Assembly: GCA_021323855.1 (NCBI GenBank)
Contig: JAJPKE010000045.1
Location: 372,001 to 436,000 of the forward strand
DNA: 64,000 bases
Reading direction: 5' to 3'
From: Chloroflexota bacterium
GTDB taxonomy: Bacteria; Chloroflexota; Ktedonobacteria; Ktedonobacterales; JADMIN01
Part shown: positions 16,734 to 24,539 of the stretch, piece by piece
Layout of the letters: each line of letters starts with the position of its first letter
Position numbering within the stretch: the stretch's first letter is position 1
Notes under the pieces: model-generated
The model's database searches: none
Seen by the model: the letters and a program-made list of their open reading frames with translations, nothing else
What the model was told of the DNA's origin: nothing
Program-made: the position numbers and the translations under genes

Positions 16734-17705
16734 TCAAAAACCAGGAGTACGCCAGGTTTGCTGCGCTAGCGCCGCCTTCACCTTATTGATGTAGTCCACC
16801 GCGCCCTGCGTATACCACCAGCCGCTATACCAGCGGCCAATGCAGCCCCAGATGTCGCCAGCGTGATAGCGGGGATAGCCGGGGAGCGGGGTGCCACTGC
16901 TCAAGTAAGTTTCCCAGCCCTCGTAGCAGGCGCGCAGCACGCCATAGACATACTCGGCGTTGAAGGCGGTGTCATCGCGGCTCATCGGCCACGCTTCCTG
17001 GAAGTAGTACCACTTGATTTGCAGGATGCCGTAGCTCTGATAGCAGCCGGAGCCGTTCCAGGTGCCCGGCGGACAATAGGATTTGTCGCTGGTCCAGTCG
17101 CCGAGCTGGCTCTGGTGCCAGTACGATTCGACGACAGCCTCCGCGCGCACGATATTGGGATCAATGCCCCACTTGCAGGCGACCCATTGCAAGATTTCGT
17201 CGGTAGTGCCGGTGAAGTTGCCGGTCATTTGCTTGCGCAGGCTATCGGCCTTCGGATCAAAGCCCGTTGCCGGCCCCCAGGGACCGATGCCTGCAATCTG
17301 CGCTGCCGTTGGCACGCGGTTATTGGCGGCGGTGTTGTCTGGGCGCGGCTCCCAGGCGGAACGCTGCACCCGCGCCGCGCAGGTCGCCTCACTTGGCAAG
17401 GCTGAGCCGGGCGGCAGCGTGCCGGAAGAGGCGGGCGTCGTAGCCGTCGCCTGAGCCGTGGCGGTAGGCGAGGAGGTAGGCGAGGCAGAAGAAGTGGCCG
17501 TTGCGCTCGGCTGGCTCGTGACTGTGCCGGTTGTCGTTGCCTCTGGGGATGGTCCCTTTCCTGTTGGTGGTAATGGCTGTGGTGGCGTACACGCCGCGAG
17601 CAGCGTCAGAGCGATGGCCACCTGTGCGAGCATGGCGAGGTACCTTGCTCGCCTGGGGATGCGGGATACGCCGGGGATGTGGAACCTGTGGAGTGGGTTT
17701 GACAT
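16734..17705 (-). CDS. Lipoprotein with a lysozyme-like (transglycosylase) domain
   Basis: The 323-residue protein has a lipoprotein signal ending LTLLAAC, then a Ser/Thr/Pro-rich linker (about 45-110) that would span the outer layer, then a lysozyme-fold domain. The predicted catalytic Glu is in CKWGIDPNIVRAEAVVES, followed by QSYGILQIKWYYF, the typical glycine-rich transglycosylase block. It would be anchored outside the membrane and cut or bind peptidoglycan. The ATG at 17705 follows GAGGAG and begins MSNPLHRFHIPG; the frame extends further but without an SD. Its stop codon abuts a dispersed palindrome. Confidence 0.75.
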   Translation of the reverse strand: MSNPLHRFHIPGVSRIPRRARYLAMLAQVAIALTLLAACTPPQPLPPTGKGPSPEATTTGTVTSQPSATATSSASPTSSPTATAQATATTPASSGTLPPGSALPSEATCAARVQRSAWEPRPDNTAANNRVPTAAQIAGIGPWGPATGFDPKADSLRKQMTGNFTGTTDEILQWVACKWGIDPNIVRAEAVVESYWHQSQLGDWTSDKSYCPPGTWNGSGCYQSYGILQIKWYYFQEAWPMSRDDTAFNAEYVYGVLRACYEGWETYLSSGTPLPGYPRYHAGDIWGCIGRWYSGWWYTQGAVDYINKVKAALAQQTWRTPGF

Positions 17706-17892
17706 GTCTGGCTCCTCTGGAATTTTTGGGAAACGCTGGAGAAAGCAGGTGCGCAGCGCATCCGATGGGCGCTGGCGCGACGCGAATGGGGTGAATAGTA
17801 ACACGTGCGCCGCCATAGACCGCCCAGAAGTCCTAACTTCTCTCCGGCCCTTTGATGCGGCGCTGGTTATTTGCGGTTATCCCACTATTCCA

Positions 17893-18588
17893 TTATCCCA
17901 GTTGCCAGATCGGTTGATCGCGCAGGTGGATGTTGTTCACCTGGAGCCAGTGGCGCGCTTCGCTGTCGCCGGGCTTCTGCCACTGGCGGCCCAATCCCAC
18001 GCTGAGGATGATCTCGCTCGTGTCGCGCATGCGTTGGTTGACCTGTTCGATCAGCGTAAGGTTGGGCGTCTGATGGTCCTCCTGGAAGAGCCGGATATCG
18101 GTGACGGAGACGTTGGGCGAGAAGACGCCATCGGTCAGCGTCATGCGCACACTGCCGCGTTCATCCACCGCCAGGAGCGGGCGCTCTTGGGGAATCAGGC
18201 AGCCGAGCGAGGCGATGCCGTGCCCGACGGCAACCACACAGCCGCGTCCATGTGCACGCAGGTCAGCGCCGAATAACTGTGACAGCCTGGGCCGGGCGGC
18301 GGCTTGCAGATAGCGCCAGAATGTGTCGCCGGAGACGGTTTCCACTTGCTGTATGCGCAGCGGATCGAAGCGATAATCATCCACCTCCGGCCTGCTGCCA
18401 TCGTAGAGCGCCGTTCCCAGGTCAACGATGGCAGCCATATCGAACGGACCGCCGTTGCGCGCCAGCAGCGAGACGGGCAATCTGCCGGGCATCGTGGGGC
18501 GCACATGCTGGCCGTTGGCGAGGTTGATGCCCGCGACACAGATATATCCTGCCTGCATGCGTGTGAGATGATTGACGACGATCTTCAC
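17893..18588 (-). CDS. Dual-OB-fold (DuOB)-like protein next to DUF488 genes
   Basis: The 231-residue protein starts at a GTG (18588) behind a strong AGGAGG, giving VKIVVNHLTRMQAGYICVAG. The first strand pair followed by INLANGQHVRPTMPGR looks like the dual OB-fold family often found beside DUF488 proteins; that assignment is from memory of the family pattern. The second half (VRMTLTDGVFSP, SEIILSVGLGRQWQ) would form the second OB barrel. OB folds commonly bind nucleic acid. It closes the minus-strand run HNH-DUF433-DUF488-DUF488-DuOB, 55 bp after the second DUF488 gene. No catalytic motif was seen. Confidence 0.6.
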   Translation of the reverse strand: MKIVVNHLTRMQAGYICVAGINLANGQHVRPTMPGRLPVSLLARNGGPFDMAAIVDLGTALYDGSRPEVDDYRFDPLRIQQVETVSGDTFWRYLQAAARPRLSQLFGADLRAHGRGCVVAVGHGIASLGCLIPQERPLLAVDERGSVRMTLTDGVFSPNVSVTDIRLFQEDHQTPNLTLIEQVNQRMRDTSEIILSVGLGRQWQKPGDSEARHWLQVNNIHLRDQPIWQLG

Positions 18589-18643
18589 ACTCGCCTCCTG
18601 AAATCTCCCAGGTTCCTGAACTATGAGAGATGGAAAACAGCGA

Positions 18644-19081
18644 TCAGAGATCAATGCGTGTGATGTTGCCCCATTTTTCGTTGAGATAGTCCAGCACCAG
18701 GCGCCGGTGGCAGTGTTCCGCCGTCGCCTCGCTGCATAGCAAAACCGTCGGCCCCGCGAAGAGCCGTTGATCGAGTCGTTCTTCAATTTTGCGCTCGGCC
18801 ATCAGCGCCAGAAAAGCGCGTTCGTAGTCGTCCCAGCTTCCCTTGCGCTTTTTGTAGGCATCGAGCAACTCTTGCGTGGGCGCAAGCAGTGGCTCATGCA
18901 GATACTCCGCATGACAGATAACATCGAGAAAGTAGGCCAGATCATCTTTCTTGGAGAAACCTGCCAGTTGCGACACATTATTGAGACGAATATCAATTAG
19001 TCGGTGAATTCCTGCTCGTCGTAAGGACTCGAAGAATTGACGGGCGGTTTTTTGCGTAAAACCGGCCGTATAGACTTCCAT
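18644..19081 (-). CDS. DUF488-family protein, second of an overlapping pair
   Basis: The 145-residue protein starts MEVYTAGFTQKTARQFFESL and carries the DUF488 core LIDIRLNN and the diagnostic C-terminal LLCSEATAEHCHRRLV (Cys-x-Glu-x5-Cys-His-Arg-Arg). DUF488 has a Rossmann-like fold with conserved Cys and Arg residues and no established reaction. AGGAGGC lies 7 bases before the ATG, and that SD and the first 85 bases lie within the end of the upstream DUF488 gene in another frame. Such overlap suggests translational coupling. The two DUF488 proteins are paralogues of different length, perhaps a heterodimer. Confidence 0.75.
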   Translation of the reverse strand: MEVYTAGFTQKTARQFFESLRRAGIHRLIDIRLNNVSQLAGFSKKDDLAYFLDVICHAEYLHEPLLAPTQELLDAYKKRKGSWDDYERAFLALMAERKIEERLDQRLFAGPTVLLCSEATAEHCHRRLVLDYLNEKWGNITRIDL

Positions 19082-19677
19082 TCGGCAGCCTCCTGTAAGC
19101 CAGCATCGGTATCATCGGCGTTCTCATCAGTAGTATCCCAGAGCGATTGTTGAAAGTGTTCGGGCGCTGGGGGAGCGGCGGCGCGCGTCAGATCGTCCTC
19201 GGTTTGCAACTGGCCGTCGCCACGAATATGGCGAATGGTGACGCCATCCGCGCGCAGCACGCGACCGATGAGCAGGCGCCGGTGGCAGCCGGTCGGGTCT
19301 TCCTCGCTGCACATGATCGCCACGCGCTGCATCGCTCCCAACTCTTCAAGCCGCGCAATGCCCTTACGAAAGAAAGCCGCTCCGGCAACCTGACCGTAGA
19401 GGACGTAGCCCTCCGCGTCGTAGTAGTCAGCGCCTTCGGGCCGGCCACCCAGCTCTCTGCCCATGAACTGATACTGGATGTGATGCCGTTCGATAGCCGC
19501 CTCAATTGCCGGATAATTGAAATGCGTGACGTAGCGTGAAAACGGCTGCGAGCGCACATCAACCAGCACCGCTATCTGATGCTGCTCCAAAAGGCCGAGG
19601 AACTTCGCAAAATCGTGATTGGAGTGGCCTACGGTGAATATAGTCAACTCGCCAGGGTCGCTCTCCTCTTGCTCCAT
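18997..19677 (-). CDS. DUF488-family protein with acidic C-terminal tail
   Basis: The 226-residue protein has the DUF488 start LTIFTVGHSNHDFAKFLGLL, the core VLVDVRSQPFSRYVTHFN, and the signature IMCSEEDPTGCHRRLLIG. The domain ends near residue 150; the last ~75 residues (DDLTRAAAPPAP onwards) are acidic, Pro-rich and probably flexible, and their coding DNA overlaps the start of the next DUF488 gene by 85 bases. The family role is unknown, though members cluster with nucleic-acid-related genes. The upstream gene is DUF433, 30 bp away. Confidence 0.75.
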   Translation of the reverse strand: MEQEESDPGELTIFTVGHSNHDFAKFLGLLEQHQIAVLVDVRSQPFSRYVTHFNYPAIEAAIERHHIQYQFMGRELGGRPEGADYYDAEGYVLYGQVAGAAFFRKGIARLEELGAMQRVAIMCSEEDPTGCHRRLLIGRVLRADGVTIRHIRGDGQLQTEDDLTRAAAPPAPEHFQQSLWDTTDENADDTDAGLQEAAEWKSIRPVLRKKPPVNSSSPYDEQEFTD

Positions 19678-19707
19678 CGTATTCTCCGGTCACTTGTAGA
19701 AAATGTC

Positions 19708-20049
19708 TTATTCGATGCCTAGTTCTTGCTTACGCTGCTTGATGGCAGCACGTATTCTCTGTGCCAGTGGTGACATGTCCGCCGCCGCCCGCGCCTTGAT
19801 ATCTGCTGCCTCTTCGGCTATCTCACGGTCAATCTCTTCTTTGTGTTCATAATAATAGAGCAGCGCCGCGTAAACCTGCGGCAGCGTCAATACTGGGTAG
19901 TGGTCGCGTGCAATCTCCTCCGGCGAATACCCCTGATTATGGGTGACGGCTATGTCATGCACAGAAATTTTGTAGTTGTCTATGCAGGGGTTGCCACCAT
20001 AAAAGTTGGGGTCGCGCACGATATGTTTGATATCTGTTGCCGTAGTCAT
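19708..20049 (-). CDS. DUF433 protein (antitoxin-like)
   Basis: The 113-residue protein shows the DUF433 pattern: HIVRDPNFYGGNPCIDNYKI, then VTHNQGYSPEEIARDHYPVL, then LPQVYAALLYYYEHKEEID. This is a winged-helix-like domain found in putative antitoxins, usually beside a DUF5615 PIN-like toxin. No such toxin is present here; an HNH nuclease gene lies 18 bp upstream and DUF488 30 bp downstream. The Lys/Glu-rich tail (RIRAAIKQRKQELG) is helical. It may be a DNA-binding regulator of the operon or an antitoxin to a neighbour. Confidence 0.75.
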   Translation of the reverse strand: MTTATDIKHIVRDPNFYGGNPCIDNYKISVHDIAVTHNQGYSPEEIARDHYPVLTLPQVYAALLYYYEHKEEIDREIAEEAADIKARAAADMSPLAQRIRAAIKQRKQELGIE

Positions 20050-20067
20050 CCGGTGCCTCCTCTCAGA

Positions 20068-20712
20068 TCAGTTTTGTGCTGCACGACGCTGCTTCTGCAA
20101 CGAACGCCACTCATTATTCCATTGGGCTTCATTATCACATAGGCGTGTTGGCTGGGATGCCTGGCAGCGTGTAACCAATTCATCGTAGAGCTTCTGATAG
20201 CCTGCAATTTCGTCAGAGTCTGTTAACTTAGTAACGCCTGCCTCCATCCTTTGCAGATTACATCTATGGCAAACACATCGTAAATTATCTAATGTATGTG
20301 CGTTCCCCTGGATGTGATCTATCTCGCTGGCAGGTTCGCCACATAGAATACAACGCCTGCCATCGCGTTCCCATACCTGTGCGCGAACAGTGGGAGGGAT
20401 GTAGCGTTCACGCGCAGGATACCCGCCAGAAAGCGCAAATATGAGTTTTGTGCCAATTGCCTCCTGCACATCTGGTTGGATGGCGCGGCCATCGGCCAGC
20501 GTCGCACGCACATATCGCACGAACCTTGCTTCCTGCCGACAAGTTTCGCTACAAAATAGCGCATCCTGGCCTGCAGGAGCAATGCCACAGTTGACACAAC
20601 GATTTACATCAAGGTCAATATGCAATCGCTCCAGGATTTCAGGGTCTAGCCTCTGCGTCAAGACACGATGCAAGAACTGTTGTCCAAACTCTAACATGTT
20701 TGGCTGTTCCAT
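20068..20712 (-). CDS. HNH endonuclease with N-terminal zinc finger
   Basis: The 214-residue protein carries a Cys4 zinc finger at about 38-60 (CVNCGIAP, FCSETC) and an HNH nuclease domain at about 125-165: CILCGEPASEIDHIQG, DNLRCVCHRCN. The His-x-x-Gly and Cys-x-x-Cys of HNH are present. HNH enzymes cut DNA; members serve in restriction, repair, homing and phage packaging. It is the first of the small-gene block, 42 bp after the mutase stop, and shares its strand. Codon use has more A/T than neighbours, which may mean recent acquisition. Confidence 0.75.
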   Translation of the reverse strand: MEQPNMLEFGQQFLHRVLTQRLDPEILERLHIDLDVNRCVNCGIAPAGQDALFCSETCRQEARFVRYVRATLADGRAIQPDVQEAIGTKLIFALSGGYPARERYIPPTVRAQVWERDGRRCILCGEPASEIDHIQGNAHTLDNLRCVCHRCNLQRMEAGVTKLTDSDEIAGYQKLYDELVTRCQASQPTRLCDNEAQWNNEWRSLQKQRRAAQN

Positions 20713-20754
20713 TGGGCTTCTTCCATTCTGGCCGATTGTGTGGCCTGTTATATA

Positions 20755-22485
20755 TCACAGGCTGCGCTCCTCGTGCTGCTCCCCAAAGACGGCGCGCAGC
20801 GTATCAGCGATTTCGCCCAGGGTGGCGTAGGCTTCGACGGCGGCCAGGATGCGTGGCATCAGGTTCTCCGTGCCGCGCGCTGCCTCGCCCAGTGCAGAGA
20901 GCGCCGCGCTGGTTGCGGCATTGTCGCGGCGCTCGCGGAGCGCGGCTACCTTCGCCGCCTGCCGCTTACCGGCCTCCGGGTCCACCTTCAAGATGGGCGG
21001 CTGTTTCTCGTTCTCCATCTGAAATTTGTTGACGCCGACAACGATACGCCGCCCGGCATCGAGGTCGCTCTGGAAGGTGTAGGCAGCCTCTTCAATCTCG
21101 CGCTGGATGTAGCCCTGCTCGATGGCGCGGACGCTGCCGCCGAGTTCATCAATCTTGCGGATATACTCCTGCGCCTGCCGCTCCAGCTCATCGGTCAGCG
21201 ATTCCACGTAATACGAGCCAGCCAGTGGGTCAATCGTATCCGCCACGCCCGTCTCATAGGCCAGAATCTGCTGGGTGCGCAGCGCGATACGCACCGAATC
21301 CTCGGTTGGCAGTGAGAGCGCCTCATCGCGCGAATTGGTGTGCAGCGATTGCGTGCCGCCAAGCACCGCCGCCATCGCCTGATACGCCGTGCGCACGATG
21401 TTGTTATCCGGCTGCTGCGCCGTCAGTGTGGAACCGGCGGTCTGTGTATGGAAGCGCAGCATCCACGAACGCGGCTCCTTCGCGCCGAAGCGGTCGCGCA
21501 TGATGTGCGCCCACATGCGCCGCGCCGCGCGAAACTTAGCCACCTCCTCGAAGAAGGTGTTGTGCCCGTTGAAGAAGAAGGAGAGTTGACCGGCAAAGCG
21601 GTCTACATCCAGTCCGGCGTCGAGCGCCGCCTGCACATAGGCGATGCCGTTGGCAAGGGTAAAGCCGATCTCCTGCGCCGCCGTTGAGCCTGCCTCGCGG
21701 ATGTGGTAGCCGCTGATGCTGATGGTGTTCCAGCGCGGCACCTCACTGGCGCAGTAGCGGAAGAGGTCAGTGATGATGCGCATCGAGGGCTTGGGCGGAT
21801 AGATATACGTGCCGCGCGCAATGTATTCCTTGAGGATGTCATTCTGCACCGTACCGGAGAGCTTGTGGATATCCGCGCCCTGCTCTTTGGCGACGGCGAT
21901 ATAGAGCGACAGCAGGATGGCGGCGGTGGCGTTGATGGTCATGGAGGTGGTAATGCGTTCCAGCGGAATGCCATCGAAGAGCGTGCGCATATCTTCCAGG
22001 CTGCTAATGGAGACGCCCACCTTGCCGACCTCGCCCTCGGCCAGCGGATGATCGGCGTCGTAGCCCATCTGCGTCGGCAGATCGAAGGCGACCGAGAGGC
22101 CCATCGTGCCCTGCGCCAGCAGATAGCGATAGCGTTGGTTAGACTCCTCGGCGGTGGCATATCCTGCGTACTGGCGCATCGTCCAGAAGCGCCCGCGATA
22201 CATCGTCGGCTGCACACCGCGCGTATAGGGGTATTCGCCGGGGTAGCCCAACTGCGCCGCTGCATCCCACCCCGCCAGATCCTCAGCCGTGTAAAGCGGC
22301 TGCACCGGAATCTCCGAGTAGGTGGTGAAGGCTGGTTCGCGCTCGCCGCCCTTCTCCTTCGCCTGCCGGTAGGTCGTCTCGCGCCACTGCTCTGCGCTGG
22401 CGCTGATCGGTGGATTCTTCGCGGATGTATCAGACGCTTTCGCCGGTTGCGCTGCTTTGAATTGCCGCTCTGCCTCGTCGCTCAT
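20755..22485 (-). CDS. Methylmalonyl-CoA mutase family, catalytic subunit without B12 domain
   Basis: The 576-residue protein covers the whole TIM-barrel catalytic domain of acyl-CoA mutases: TMYRGRFWTMRQYAGYATAE (substrate channel), AFDLPTQMGYDADHP, GYHIREAGSTAAQEIGF, and QTAGSTLTAQQPDNNIVR. It ends near the barrel terminus with no cobalamin-binding domain (no DxHxxG), so it should need a separate small B12 subunit, as in the two-protein mutases. No such gene or the chaperone meaB is in the window. The reaction would be interconversion of methylmalonyl-CoA and succinyl-CoA or a related isomerisation. The ATG at 22485 follows AAGGAGA. A 12-bp inverted repeat lies upstream. Confidence 0.88.
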   Translation of the reverse strand: MSDEAERQFKAAQPAKASDTSAKNPPISASAEQWRETTYRQAKEKGGEREPAFTTYSEIPVQPLYTAEDLAGWDAAAQLGYPGEYPYTRGVQPTMYRGRFWTMRQYAGYATAEESNQRYRYLLAQGTMGLSVAFDLPTQMGYDADHPLAEGEVGKVGVSISSLEDMRTLFDGIPLERITTSMTINATAAILLSLYIAVAKEQGADIHKLSGTVQNDILKEYIARGTYIYPPKPSMRIITDLFRYCASEVPRWNTISISGYHIREAGSTAAQEIGFTLANGIAYVQAALDAGLDVDRFAGQLSFFFNGHNTFFEEVAKFRAARRMWAHIMRDRFGAKEPRSWMLRFHTQTAGSTLTAQQPDNNIVRTAYQAMAAVLGGTQSLHTNSRDEALSLPTEDSVRIALRTQQILAYETGVADTIDPLAGSYYVESLTDELERQAQEYIRKIDELGGSVRAIEQGYIQREIEEAAYTFQSDLDAGRRIVVGVNKFQMENEKQPPILKVDPEAGKRQAAKVAALRERRDNAATSAALSALGEAARGTENLMPRILAAVEAYATLGEIADTLRAVFGEQHEERSL

Positions 22486-22520
22486 CGAAACTGTCTCCTT
22501 CGCCACACTCCGCCATTGGA

Positions 22521-22556
22521 GCATGCTACGCTACGCCACCGCACAGCGTAGCATGC
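22521..22556. promoter_or_regulatory. Perfect 12-bp inverted repeat upstream of the mutase
   Basis: GCATGCTACGCT (22521-22532) and AGCGTAGCATGC (22545-22556) are exact reverse complements, 12 bases apart. The repeat lies 36 bases upstream of the mutase ATG, in the promoter or 5' leader. It could be an operator or an mRNA hairpin. Confidence 0.5.
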
Positions 22557-22662
22557 GCAGGCGCGGAGGCGCAACTAGCGAAGGATACTGCCAACGAATG
22601 AAGTTGCATCTGGATGGCCGCTGGCCGCTACGTCCGCCTGCGCGAACTAGGAGCCGGCGCAC

Positions 22663-23619
22663 TTATGGGTGTTCGCGCATAAATGTTGCGATTTGCGTGT
22701 ATTCTTCATCGCTCAGGCGGAAATCGCCAGCGCCGATGATGCCCTCGACCTGCTGCGGATTGCGTCCGCCAACGATGGCGCCGGTGACGGCGGGATTGTG
22801 CAGCGTCCAGGCGATGGCGACCTCGCCGGGAGCGCGCCCATGCGGCTGCCCGATCTGGCGCAAGAGTTCCACCAGTTGCAGGTTACGCGAAAGCTGCGGC
22901 TCCTGAAACGACTCGACACGCCTGCGCCAGTCGTCGGGGGGCAGGTTTGCCACGCGCTCCGCTGTGAAGGCGCCGGTGAGCAGCCCAGAGGCCATTGGTG
23001 AATAGACGATGACGCCGATCTGCTGTTCCAGGCAATAGGGCAGAATCTCGCCCTCCACATCGGCATCTATGATCGAGTAAGGTGGCTGCAATGAGGCAAC
23101 CGGCGCGATAGCCTGCGCGCGTTTGATTTGCGCGACATCGAAGTTAGAGACGCCGATATAGCGCACCTTGCCCTCGCGCTGAAACTCCGCCAGCGCGGTC
23201 CAGCCTTCTTCGATATCGGTGTTGGCGTCGTCGGGCCAGTGAATCTGATAGAGGTCAATCACATCCACCTGAAGGCGGCGCAGGCTCGCCTCCAGTTCGC
23301 GCCGCAGTGAATCAGCTTTGAGGACGGTGCTGACCTCGCCACGTTCGTTCCAGACCTGCGTACATTTGGTGAAGACATACGGACGATTGGCGCGCCCTTT
23401 GAGCGCACGCGCGACCACCTCTTCCGAGTGGCCCAACCCATAGACGGCGGCGGTATCTATCCAGTTGACGCCGAGATCAAGCGCATGCTGTATGGCGGCG
23501 ATGGATTGATTGTCGTCCTGCGGTCCCCAACCCCAGGCCCAGGGTCCGCCAACAGCCCAGGAGCCAAAGCCAATCGGCGTGATATGTAAATCGGTCGTTC
23601 CCAGTTGTCGTGTTTCCAT
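22663..23619 (-). CDS. Aldo/keto reductase
   Basis: The 318-residue protein is a full-length NADPH-dependent aldo/keto reductase of the YdjG/yeast IolS-like type. The catalytic tetrad is visible: Asp55 and Tyr60 in WIDTAAVYG, Lys85 in FTKC, His127 in YQIHWPD. The cofactor end is present as GAIVGGRNPQQVEG. It would reduce aldehydes or ketones in the cytoplasm. The frame extends to 24129 but the ATG at 23619 begins METRQLGTTDLHITPIGFG, the standard AKR start. It stands alone, with 177 bp to the mutase. Confidence 0.85.
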   Translation of the reverse strand: METRQLGTTDLHITPIGFGSWAVGGPWAWGWGPQDDNQSIAAIQHALDLGVNWIDTAAVYGLGHSEEVVARALKGRANRPYVFTKCTQVWNERGEVSTVLKADSLRRELEASLRRLQVDVIDLYQIHWPDDANTDIEEGWTALAEFQREGKVRYIGVSNFDVAQIKRAQAIAPVASLQPPYSIIDADVEGEILPYCLEQQIGVIVYSPMASGLLTGAFTAERVANLPPDDWRRRVESFQEPQLSRNLQLVELLRQIGQPHGRAPGEVAIAWTLHNPAVTGAIVGGRNPQQVEGIIGAGDFRLSDEEYTQIATFMREHP

Positions 23620-23850
23620 ATCATTCCAATCTCTATCTGTTCTATCTGTCTTGCTGCTCGCTGACGGCGTTAGCATGCGGCACAACACTTTCGTCTTGAT
23701 AGCGTTATAGCATGCGCCGCAACATGCGGGCCAGGATGACAATGGACAGTGCGCTGATGCGCTACGTATGGCTGATACCGCAGAATCGCTTGACGCCTGA
23801 GAGCGTCCGGCGTATGCTGCTCTCGCAGATGTGGTTGGCGGGCGTAAAGC

Positions 23851-23890
23851 CCCCACCCCCAGCCCCTCCCCCGTGCGCGCGAGAGGGGAG
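23851..23890. repeat. Dispersed GC-rich palindrome, copy 2 (reverse orientation)
   Basis: The reversed form of the element at 16694 is seen here: CCCCACCCCCAGCCCCTCCC, then CCGTGCGCGCGAGAGGGGAG. It is the only copy not beside a stop codon; it lies between the divergent aldo/keto reductase and DUF4870 genes. Confidence 0.65.
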
Positions 23891-23928
23891 CCGAAAACCG
23901 CAAGGCCAGGAGCGGGCAGTCTATCTCT

Positions 23929-23985
23929 AGTCCGCCTGCGCGGACTTCGCGGCTGAAAGCCATCCAGGCGCGGTTTCAACCGCCG
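23929..23985. repeat. Dispersed non-coding hairpin element
   Basis: AGTCCGC (23929-23935) pairs with GCGGACT (23940-23946), followed by GGCTGAAAGCC and CGGTTTCAACCG, which are two more small palindromes. The arrangement recalls non-coding repeats common in Chloroflexota genomes. It sits 28 bases before the DUF4870 gene and could be part of its leader. Confidence 0.4.
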
Positions 23986-24013
23986 TCCAGCCAATGAGAG
24001 GAGCATACAGGCG

Positions 24014-24529
24014 ATGGCAGCAGAGGAGCCAGGGGCAGGCGTCGCGCAGGTGGTGGAAGTCGCGCCAACACGCAGGCGGACGGGCAGGCGATTTGCGCAA
24101 GAGCGGCCATTGACGCTGGTAGACCGCATCGTCGCGGCGACGGCGCACCTGGGAATCTTGCTGAGCCTGCCGGGGCTGATCTATGCGCTCGTCCTCTGGC
24201 TGGCGCTACGTGGCCGCGCGCCGTATATCGCGCATCACGCGCGCCAATCGTTCTGGTGGCAATTCCTGACAAACGTGGCGTTGCTGGTGATGATCGCCGT
24301 CCTCTTTGTCGCTGCGCTCGTCTCGCTTGGCGGCTCTCTCAACAGCAACAGTACCACGTCAGGTGTGGGTCTCGTCGGGCTGTTTGGCTCGCTGCTTGGC
24401 CTCTTCATCGTGCTGATCGCTGGCGCAGCGTTTGCCATCGGCTCCGCGCTGATCGGCGCCCTCGCCGCCTTCGTCGGCTATACCTTCCACTATCCGTTCG
24501 TTAATCGCAAGCGCAAAGAACACCACTAG
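24014..24529 (+). CDS. DUF4870-like membrane protein
   Basis: The 171-residue protein has a basic cytoplasmic N-terminus (about 1-35) and then the DUF4870 pattern: AATAHLGILLSLPGLIYALV, then IAHHARQSFWWQFLTNVALL, then a third pair of membrane helices and the ending GYTFHYPFVNRKRK. Function of the family is unknown; it is widespread in Gram-positive-type bacteria and archaea. It lies 10 bp upstream of an alpha/beta hydrolase and shares its strand, so the two form a likely operon. Confidence 0.75.
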   Translation: MAAEEPGAGVAQVVEVAPTRRRTGRRFAQERPLTLVDRIVAATAHLGILLSLPGLIYALVLWLALRGRAPYIAHHARQSFWWQFLTNVALLVMIAVLFVAALVSLGGSLNSNSTTSGVGLVGLFGSLLGLFIVLIAGAAFAIGSALIGALAAFVGYTFHYPFVNRKRKEHH

Positions 24530-24539
24530 GAGCAGCAGC

